From JAFMDF01 sp039024375 (GTDB taxonomy: Bacteria; Bacteroidota; Bacteroidia; Chitinophagales; Saprospiraceae), in contig JBCCQK010000301.1 in assembly GCA_039024375.1 (NCBI GenBank), positions 1 to 10,107 of the forward strand: 10,107 nt of DNA, read 5' to 3'. Shown here one piece after another: positions 1 to 4,819 of this stretch; position 1 is the stretch's first letter; the number at the start of each line of letters is the position of its first letter. The notes under the pieces were generated by a model that searched no databases, was not told the DNA's origin, and saw nothing but the letters and a program-made list of their open reading frames with translations. A program made the position numbers and the translations under genes.

Positions 1-290
1 CTACACATCTGACGGCTTCTTTTTCCAATTAGCGTCGTTAAAATTTTCCAACGTAGCTGGGCTATGCTGAATAATTTTGCCTAGCTAATTGAAAAAATAA
101 CCTCGTCATTTTGCGTAGTTTATTTAATTCCTCATCCCTAAAGTAGATTTTTTGAGTCGTTAAGTGATGAAATATTAATAAAGCGCACAAGTTAACGAAG
201 TTATTTTTTTCTTTAGCAAGGCAAAAAACGTAGGCGATGCAGGGTATCGACGAGGCTTTTTAACGCAGCTAAAGGATGAAAATGCGCAGC
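1..290. repeat. Two diverged inverted copies of a ~105-base repeat
   Basis: The reverse complement of about 1-115 aligns with about 184-290. The clearest part is 75-115 against 184-226, where both copies read, on their own strand, roughly CGCA, then ACGARGTTATTTTTT, then TAGCWAGGCAAAA. A second matching block near the other end reads TTTTAACG followed by GCTAA in both. The copies differ by scattered substitutions and small indels, so this is an old duplication or two insertions of a genome-wide intergenic repeat. The left copy may continue beyond the window. Confidence 0.6.
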
Positions 291-381
291 ATTTGAACCG
301 CAAAGCGGATGGGATGCCAACAAAGTGAAATTGTGTGTATTATTATTCTTTCATCACTAAGTCAATCCGTGGTAAAAAGTC
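146..381. repeat. MITE/REP-like element with imperfect terminal inverted repeats
   Basis: The ends mirror each other. AGTGATGAAA at 163-172 has its exact reverse complement at 349-358, and the similarity continues inward (to about 190 and 331) and outward to GATTTTTTG at 146 and AAAAAGTC ending at 381. Between the ends lie short perfect hairpins: AAATGC-GCA-GCATTT (280-294) and CCGC-AAA-GCGG (298-308). No transposase is encoded. Size, inverted ends and internal hairpins suggest a non-autonomous mobile or REP-type element. No target-site duplication could be recognised, so the exact limits are uncertain. Confidence 0.45.
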
Positions 382-401
382 TTCCAGCATAAAAAGAAGG
401 A

Positions 402-540
402 GGTGCTGAAAAAGCATCGCTTTCTAGTCGTTATCCGCAACTTGCATAACTCAGAAAGTACTCAATCCAGACTTTCTACCGTGGTGCCTTTTTGAGAGAG
501 GGAGTCGAAGAAAGGTAGATAGGCGACGGAGACGGTTGTT
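402..540 (-). pseudogene. Possible decayed coding relic
   Basis: Read on the minus strand from 540 downward, one frame gives a protein-like stretch containing VSVAYLPFFDSLSQKGTT and ends in a stop near 455. The sequence remains partly open beyond it in broken frames. This patch is richer in G+C than its surroundings. No start codon and no recognised family were found, and the stretch is short, so it may equally be part of the repeat block. A shortened copy of part of it, GTCTCCGTC followed by TATCT, recurs on the plus strand at 1605-1618, which favours a repeat-derived origin over a dead single-copy gene. Confidence 0.2.
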
Positions 541-653
541 AAATTTATAATATTAAAATTAGCCCTATATATATATGGTAGGGTTTTGGCAATGGTAGGC
601 TGCAAATCAATAGTATCTGGTAAATAAAAAGTAGTATTTTGAGTTTAATGAAA

Positions 654-714
654 AGAAATCATTTCGTGTACAGTTAGTTATAAGTTTTTTGGGTGTTTCT
701 ACAAAATGATTTCT
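654..714. repeat. 11-base perfect inverted repeat, possible paired operator
   Basis: AGAAATCATTT (654-664) and AAATGATTTCT (704-714) are exact reverse complements. Each arm is itself nearly palindromic (GAAAT-C-ATTTC at 655-665; AAAT-G-ATTT at 704-712), so the arms look more like two copies of one protein-binding site than a hairpin with a 39-base loop. The site centres are 48 bases apart. Both lie upstream of the -7-like box at 756-763. A regulatory role is inferred from position only. Confidence 0.35.
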
Positions 715-755
715 AAAAACGAAACCGAATAGAAGAAAAAATTGCTAACAATCAG

Positions 756-763
756 TATATTTG
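756..763 (+). promoter_or_regulatory. Candidate Bacteroidota -7 box for the LytTR gene
   Basis: TATATTTG matches the Bacteroidota primary-sigma consensus TAnnTTTG exactly. No TTG element was found at the usual spacing upstream, so it may need an activator. It would start transcription around 770, giving a leader of roughly 155 bases before the ATG at 927. A 14-base palindrome, ATTTGT-TT-ACAAAT (759-772), overlaps the box and the expected start point, and a second one, GTTTA-CAAA-TAAAC (763-776), overlaps that. This is the position expected for a repressor site. Confidence 0.35.
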
Positions 764-862
764 TTTACAAATAAACAAACAATACAATTCATAAGAAGCC
801 ACAGGCATCACGACTACTTTTCTAATCCAGTATTATAACGTTACTATTTAAGCATTTAAAGT

Positions 863-879
863 GAAGTACCAAATACTTC
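863..879. repeat. Short inverted repeat in the leader of the LytTR gene
   Basis: GAAGTA (863-868) and TACTTC (874-879) are perfect reverse complements around CCAAA, about 48 bases before the ATG. It could be a small hairpin in the mRNA leader or a binding site. With only six paired bases a chance origin is possible. Confidence 0.25.
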
Positions 880-926
880 CAATGCTCGCTATTACTAAAT
901 CATTAGAACTGTTTTAAAACTCCAAG

Positions 927-1268
927 ATGGCCGCAAGTACGAGAAAGAATTTAGCTGTAACCACTATATCTGGTCTAGTGTTCCTAGATGAGAGTGAAAT
1001 CATGTATTGTATAGCAGAAGGAAGCTATACCAACGTACACTTAGAAAGTGGAGAAACCGTAGTCATCTCCAGAACCTTAGGCAAGGTTCACAGTTCCTTA
1101 TCTCCAGAGGATTTCGTTCGTATTCACAACTCATTCGTTATTAATATCAACTTTACCGTCAACTACAGTCCTACGGGTTCACCCAAAGTGACTATGGCTG
1201 ATGGACAGGTTTTGAATGTCTCCAGAAATCGGAAGAAAAACTTTTTGGAACAGTTTAGGATGATTTGA
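927..1268 (+). CDS. Stand-alone LytTR-type DNA-binding regulator
   Basis: This 113-residue protein is almost entirely one LytTR domain, the beta-rich DNA-binding fold of AlgR, AgrA and LytR response regulators. The family landmarks are visible: the first strands with YCIAEGSYTNVHL (27-39), the FVRIHNSFVININ block (63-75) in which the conserved R-I-H and N residues sit, and the C-terminal LNVSRNRKKNFLEQF (96-110). No receiver domain and no membrane segment precede it; only about 15 residues come before the domain. It therefore cannot be a classical phospho-acceptor response regulator and may respond to a partner protein or to its own level. ATG 927 is the first start in the frame and leaves the domain whole. 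LytTR-only proteins are often found at the head of Bacteroidota polysaccharide loci, so control of the genes downstream is likely but inferred. The domain call is firm; the target is not known. Confidence 0.9.
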   Translation: MAASTRKNLAVTTISGLVFLDESEIMYCIAEGSYTNVHLESGETVVISRTLGKVHSSLSPEDFVRIHNSFVININFTVNYSPTGSPKVTMADGQVLNVSRNRKKNFLEQFRMI

Positions 1269-1292
1269 AGAATCGAAAAATTTAAGCATAAG

Positions 1293-1309
1293 CTTTGAAT
1301 TAATCAAAG
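1293..1309 (+). terminator. Weak hairpin after the LytTR gene
   Basis: CTTTGA (1293-1298) and TCAAAG (1304-1309) form a perfect 6-base stem with an ATTAA loop, 24 bases past the stop codon. It is A/T-rich and not followed by a clean T-run (only AAAATTTT some ten bases later), so intrinsic termination would be poor. It is listed as the only candidate 3' signal for this gene. Confidence 0.25.
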
Positions 1310-1429
1310 AATAAGTAAAATTTTCCGAGTTGTTAGTGTGTTAAGTTTTAAATAATTGATTTTCAGTGAATTATAATTATTTTGGAACGGTTAAACAATA
1401 GCTACACCAAAGAAGAATCTTTAAATAAA

Positions 1430-1443
1430 CAAATTATCATTTG
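1430..1443. promoter_or_regulatory. 14-base dyad site, copy 1
   Basis: CAAATTATCATTTG has 5-base inverted arms (CAAAT/ATTTG) around four bases. The exact reverse complement of all fourteen bases is found again at 1845-1858. A dyad repeated exactly, in opposite orientation, in the same intergenic region looks like a binding site for a dimeric regulator. The function is inferred. Confidence 0.35.
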
Positions 1444-1844
1444 AAATGAATAAACAATTAAACTAATTTTCCTAGAAATATACTTTCTGAAATACCAAAT
1501 GATGGAATGTTATTTTCCCTTCATTAAGTGTTTTGTCTATTAAGTCTAATCCATCACGCACCATAAACGGAATTAGTTAATAACCTACACGGGGCCTACT
1601 TTGCGTCTCCGTCTATCTCAATATTTGCAATAATACTTTAAGACTACTCAAAATTCGGATGACACTGAATTAACGGTAATCTTATGTCTCGGAGGTAGGG
1701 GTTCGACCTATCAGTGGCGAAGCTATGTCCATATAACAATATCAATGGAAAGTGTCCCCTGCATAAATCCTACGTTAACTCCAAGTTAAAAGGTATTAAA
1801 TTGAAATAACAACCAACAAATATTCCTAATCGAGTCAAATTTAC

Positions 1845-1858
1845 CAAATGATAATTTG
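1845..1858. promoter_or_regulatory. 14-base dyad site, copy 2
   Basis: CAAATGATAATTTG is the exact reverse complement of the site at 1430-1443. It lies about 100 bases before the proposed TTG start of the phosphatase gene, where a promoter-proximal operator would be expected. Its right half, TAATTTG, resembles the Bacteroidota -7 consensus but is one base short. Confidence 0.35.
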
Positions 1859-1960
1859 TTTTCTAAATAGGAATTGCCCCAATATAACAAGAATAATACA
1901 ACAGAGACCCTAAAGTCACTATTTTCTCTACATCTAATCTACTCAACGTTCGTTTTCAAA

Positions 1961-2692
1961 TTGTTCTCTTTTTTTAAAAACAATCTACCACCCATTTCCC
2001 TCGAATCAGACATCCATGCCCATTGGCTACCTGGGATTGACGATGGGGCGAAAGACTTAGAAGAAAGTATGGACATGATTAGAGCGTTTCGTCAGATGGG
2101 TTATTCAAAAGTGACAGCTACTCCGCACGTCTTTTTCGAATATTACCCAAATAGTCGTACTACTATTATAGAACGCTTCGCTGAGGTGAAAGAAAAAGTA
2201 AACCAAGAAAAGATAGACATTGAACTGGCCGTAGCCGCCGAATACTATTTAGATAATCATTTTACCGAACTTCTAAAAGGAAAAGAACTACTGCCCTTGT
2301 TTGACCATGCAATCCTAGTGGAATTTTCAATGTTAGGGCCTACACCAAATATGCACGAATATTTATTTGATTTAAAAATAAATGGTTACCAGCCCATCAT
2401 TGCGCACCCCGAACGGTATTTACATTTGAAAGAAAAAGAATACAAAGCATTATTAGTACAAGACTGTTCATTCCAAATAAACCTATTATCGCTCGCTGGT
2501 CACTACGGCCGAGAAGTGCAGCGAAAGGCAAAATACCTCATTAGGCTGCTGGATACTTTCTATCTGGGAACCGACGCACACAGTAAAAAGCACCTAGATG
2601 TTATCCACCAACTGATGAAGAGTAGAAAACTCGAAAAGTTACTCAAGGGTAAAAAAGTTCTAAACGCCACGGACATTTCGTTCCAAGATTAA
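1961..2692 (+). CDS. CpsB/CapC-type PHP protein-tyrosine phosphatase
   Basis: This is a manganese-dependent tyrosine phosphatase of the PHP superfamily (Wzb-like role), expected to remove phosphate from the BY-kinase tail encoded downstream (4820-7231). Metal-ligand motifs are all present, counted from the TTG at 1961 (243 residues): DIHAH (17-21) followed by LPGIDDGAKDLEES, ATPH (53-56), EYYLD (94-98), LVEFS (119-123), AHPERY (148-153) and GTDAHS (203-208). Start choice: the frame is open from 1871 after a TAG, and no ATG precedes the catalytic DIHAH; the first in-frame ATG lies beyond it. Two TTG codons remain, 1874 and 1961. The latter gives an N-terminus MFSFFKNNLPP, like the MFSFFKK starts usual in Bacteroidota homologues, and the usual length of about 240-250 residues. 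The 29 extra residues from 1874 look like untranslated sequence. The gene ends 39 bases before the first export lipoprotein and is probably co-transcribed with it. Confidence 0.88.
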   Translation: MFSFFKNNLPPISLESDIHAHWLPGIDDGAKDLEESMDMIRAFRQMGYSKVTATPHVFFEYYPNSRTTIIERFAEVKEKVNQEKIDIELAVAAEYYLDNHFTELLKGKELLPLFDHAILVEFSMLGPTPNMHEYLFDLKINGYQPIIAHPERYLHLKEKEYKALLVQDCSFQINLLSLAGHYGREVQRKAKYLIRLLDTFYLGTDAHSKKHLDVIHQLMKSRKLEKLLKGKKVLNATDISFQD

Positions 2693-2731
2693 AAGCAAAC
2701 CATCAAAATCACTCCTCTCAAAAAGACAAAA

Positions 2732-3520
2732 ATGAACACCACATCCCGACCATCATTTAAGTTCTTGGTTTTATTATTACCTATACTCTTGCTGACCAAC
2801 TGCGTTTCCCACGAAAGTTTGGTTAGTTATACCAACGGGGAAGCGTTACTAGTAAATGCCCCCATGCCCATCGGCAATCCCCGTAACATCGTAATCCAAA
2901 GTAATGACGTACTAGAAATTAAGGTACACAGCCAAGACGTTCTGACAGCGGCACCCTTTAATTTGGTGACTCCCGGAAACGTAGGCGTGATGAACAACCC
3001 CGATTTATACCAACTCAACGGCTACTTGGTGGACGAAGATGGGTACATCGACTTTCCTATCTTGGGTAAAATATCGCTAAGAGGGAGAACTGTTAAGGAA
3101 TCTAAGGCCTATTTACTTGGTAGGCTAGAAGAGTATTTGAAAGAACCCGTCGTCAATATTCGCTTTCTGAATTTTAGGGTAACCATCTCGGGAGAAATCA
3201 ATCGACCTGGTTCCTTTCCTGTGTATAACGAGCGCGTCACCTTGCCGGAAATCATTTCTCTAGCTGGTGATTTTACCCCGTACGCCAACCGTTCGGCGGT
3301 CTTGGTGGTTCGGGATGAAAATGGTAAACGTACTTTCGCCACGGTGGATATGAGTTCTTCCAGCTTCTTTGTTTCAGATTATTATTATCTGAGAGAAAAT
3401 GATTTAGTTTACGTTGAGCCGTTAGATACTGAGCGGGGCACAGTTGGAAACTCATCTGCTCTGCCATTCTTATCTGCGTTAATGTCCTTAACAGTTCTAC
3501 TCATTTTCGTCTTCAGATAA
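2732..3520 (+). CDS. Wza-like polysaccharide export lipoprotein, copy 1
   Basis: Outer-membrane exporter component of a Wzx/Wzy-type pathway (OPX family). The 262-residue protein begins with a lipoprotein signal: a hydrophobic run at 11-22 ending LLTNC, with Cys24 as the acylation site. A Poly_export domain follows at about 53-147, starting NDVLEIKVHS and including GYLVDEDGYIDFPILG. One SLBB domain is at about 148-230, with VTISGEINRPGSF as its signature. A C-terminal hydrophobic helix at 242-261 is typical of short Bacteroidota OPX proteins, which lack the long multi-SLBB body of E. coli Wza and probably reach the membrane with this helix. The next exporter (3991-4797) is a clear but diverged paralogue with the same domain order. 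ATG 2732 follows an A-rich stretch and directly precedes the signal peptide. Confidence 0.92.
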   Translation: MNTTSRPSFKFLVLLLPILLLTNCVSHESLVSYTNGEALLVNAPMPIGNPRNIVIQSNDVLEIKVHSQDVLTAAPFNLVTPGNVGVMNNPDLYQLNGYLVDEDGYIDFPILGKISLRGRTVKESKAYLLGRLEEYLKEPVVNIRFLNFRVTISGEINRPGSFPVYNERVTLPEIISLAGDFTPYANRSAVLVVRDENGKRTFATVDMSSSSFFVSDYYYLRENDLVYVEPLDTERGTVGNSSALPFLSALMSLTVLLIFVFR

Positions 3521-3647
3521 AAATCTGTACAAATAATCACTCTATTTCGCTCAAACAAAAAGCGCCGCCGCACTTTAAATTGTATTAACAAATCTGTGAC
3601 CAAGCCCTCATTAAGCACTTAATTTCTAAATTCCAAAACTACTCAAC

Positions 3648-3935
3648 ATGTATCTTTCTTATTTACAATTAACAGCTATTACAGTACTAAGCTTCTTACT
3701 AGGGGGACTGCTCACTTATTTTCTAACTAAGCAACGAATAGATTTACTGAAAGACTCTGTATATTCGCTCAATGCTTCCCTTCAAGGACTCTGGAATATC
3801 AATGAAAAGTGGCAAGAAAAATATGCGGCACTAGAGAAACGTAAAATCGGTGGCCCTGCTGCAAAAAATAAGAATCAAGTAACGCCACAACATGCCACTG
3901 ATAAAAATTTAGAACAAAAAAAAACTTCGATTTAG
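3648..3935 (+). CDS. Small membrane-anchored coiled-coil protein of unknown function
   Basis: The family was not recognised. The 95 residues show one N-terminal membrane segment (about 6-27, with a GG pair at 19-20), then a charged, leucine-spaced stretch at about 28-65 that could form a short coiled coil, and a polar Lys/Gln/Asn-rich tail with no predicted structure. Positive residues directly after the helix (KQR, 28-30) would place the C-terminal part in the cytoplasm by the positive-inside rule, although this is only a guess. It sits between the two Wza-like genes in the same direction, 127 bases after the first and 55 before the second, so a role in assembling or regulating the exporter is possible. 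A run of nine A (3916-3924) lies near the 3' end, where slippage would change only the last few residues. The frame reads like a real protein, but without known homologues the call is moderate. Confidence 0.6.
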   Translation: MYLSYLQLTAITVLSFLLGGLLTYFLTKQRIDLLKDSVYSLNASLQGLWNINEKWQEKYAALEKRKIGGPAAKNKNQVTPQHATDKNLEQKKTSI

Positions 3936-3990
3936 CGAATCTAAGCTGTGCTAGGCAAAAGTCACCACTAAACTATTCACTTCCAGTTCA

Positions 3991-4797
3991 ATGAAATACG
4001 CAACTAACAAACAAATAACCATCCAATATTTACGCTATTTAATCTGGGTAACCCCCATCTTTTTTTTTTCCTGTGCTAGTCATCCCGAATTCGTTTACTT
4101 GCAGAATACTCACGATAATGCTCCTTTTGAATATATTACTATTGACACTAAAGCGTTAGTGAAGATACAGCCCTTCGACTTTTTATTCATCTCAGTTTAT
4201 AGCATCGACCCTTTGGCCGCTTTACCTTTCAACCCACAGGCTGCTAATGGGGCAGTAAATGCTGGAGGGGTACAGCCGGAAGTGATTGGCTACAAAGTAG
4301 GAGAGGACGGAATGTTGGATTTTCCGATAATCGGCAGGATAAAGGTAGTAGGCTTATCGCTAAGAGAAGCAGAAACTCTAATTCAAGAAAAGGTAGCTTT
4401 ATATCTAAAAGACCCAGTGGTCAGTATCAAGTTTTTGAACTTAAAAGTGACCGTAATCGGCGAAGTTAACCGACCAGGTACCTTTGATATTCCCGTAGAA
4501 AACATGACTATTTTGCAGGCTATTGGTTTGGCGGGGGATGTGAGTATCTATGGCAATCGAGCTAATATTGTTGTAATCCGAGAGCAAAATGGTGAGCGAA
4601 CCGTCGGCCGATTGAACTTACTAAAAACAGATATTTTTAACTCCCCATTTTACTTCCTACAGCAAAATGACGTCATCATTGCGCAGCCTTCCGTAGTTAA
4701 GGATACGCAAATCAACGCCTTGACCTCACGCGAAGTACTGCCGTGGGTATCTGCGGGCGTATCTTTCCTATCTCTTCTGATTGCTATTTTGCGGTAG
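3991..4797 (+). CDS. Wza-like polysaccharide export lipoprotein, copy 2
   Basis: This 268-residue OPX-family protein has the same plan as the protein at 2732-3520. It has a signal peptide with a hydrophobic run at 13-27 and FFFSC as a loose lipobox (Cys28), a Poly_export domain at about 58-148 (GYKVGEDGMLDFPIIG at 100-115), one SLBB domain at about 150-232 (VTVIGEVNRPGTF at 153-165) and a C-terminal hydrophobic helix at 248-267. It is expected to be the outer-membrane partner of the Wzc-like protein, whose start lies only 22 bases after the stop. The signal peptide is encoded across a run of ten T (4060-4069), a slippage-prone tract whose length change would frameshift the gene before the lipidated cysteine. 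The divergence from copy 1 is substantial, so the duplication is old or the two came from different loci. Confidence 0.92.
   Translation: MKYATNKQITIQYLRYLIWVTPIFFFSCASHPEFVYLQNTHDNAPFEYITIDTKALVKIQPFDFLFISVYSIDPLAALPFNPQAANGAVNAGGVQPEVIGYKVGEDGMLDFPIIGRIKVVGLSLREAETLIQEKVALYLKDPVVSIKFLNLKVTVIGEVNRPGTFDIPVENMTILQAIGLAGDVSIYGNRANIVVIREQNGERTVGRLNLLKTDIFNSPFYFLQQNDVIIAQPSVVKDTQINALTSREVLPWVSAGVSFLSLLIAILR
4060..4069 (+). repeat. T10 homopolymer inside a signal-peptide coding region
   Basis: Ten consecutive T encode most of the Phe-Phe-Phe run just before the lipobox cysteine of the second Wza-like protein. Gain or loss of one T would shift the frame at residue ~25 and abolish the lipoprotein, which makes this a possible on/off switch. 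Confidence 0.6.
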
Positions 4798-4819
4798 TTA
4801 AAATAAGTACTTTAGTTAG

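Larger units (their letters stand above)
1..926. other. Gene-free upstream region, repeat-rich
   Basis: No convincing coding sequence was found on either strand; every frame is broken or lacks protein-like composition. Bases 1-381 are filled by diverged inverted repeats. Bases 402-540 may be a decayed coding relic on the minus strand. Bases 541-926 are strongly A/T-rich and carry palindromes and a candidate promoter for the LytTR gene that follows. Each of these is listed separately. Confidence 0.7.
1269..1960. other. Gene-free spacer and probable long leader
   Basis: No gene was found on either strand; the longest ATG-started frames are only a handful of codons. The stretch is A/T-rich except for 1580-1740, which is richer in G+C and includes GTCTCCGTCTATCT (1605-1618), a shortened inverted copy of sequence at 517-533. 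A stem GGTAGG/CCTATC with a 7-base loop lies at 1694-1712. Two copies of a 14-base dyad site occur at 1430-1443 and 1845-1858. No perfect TAnnTTTG box was seen, so where transcription of the phosphatase operon begins remains open. Confidence 0.6.

Noticed and set aside
470..484. GACTTTCTACCGTGG as a third end of the MITE-like element (compare 368-382)
   Set aside because: Only 12 of 15 bases match in inverted orientation and the similarity does not continue. This is too weak to move the element boundary.
1369..1386. Promoter-like TATTTTG near 1374
   Set aside because: One base short of the TAnnTTTG consensus. In DNA this rich in A and T such near matches are common.
1691..1720. tRNA T-arm-like sequence (GGGGTTCGACC)
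   Set aside because: The G53-C61 type closing pair does not fit when TTCGA is placed in the loop, and no anticodon arm, D arm or CCA-proximal acceptor stem could be found around it. It is only a small stem-loop.
1493..1852. Direct repeat TACCAAATGAT at 1493-1503 and 1842-1852
   Set aside because: Eleven bases of mostly A/T sequence with no extension. The second copy overlaps the dyad site already listed, so it is not a separate feature.
1874..1960. Longer N-terminus for the phosphatase, starting from the TTG at 1874
   Set aside because: The 29 extra residues do not resemble any phosphatase N-terminus, and the TTG at 1961 gives the usual start (MFSFFK) and usual family length. The upstream start cannot be strictly excluded.
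2827..3618. Several short minus-strand open frames over the first Wza-like gene
   Set aside because: All overlap a well-supported lipoprotein gene or its 3' flank and have no protein-like features.
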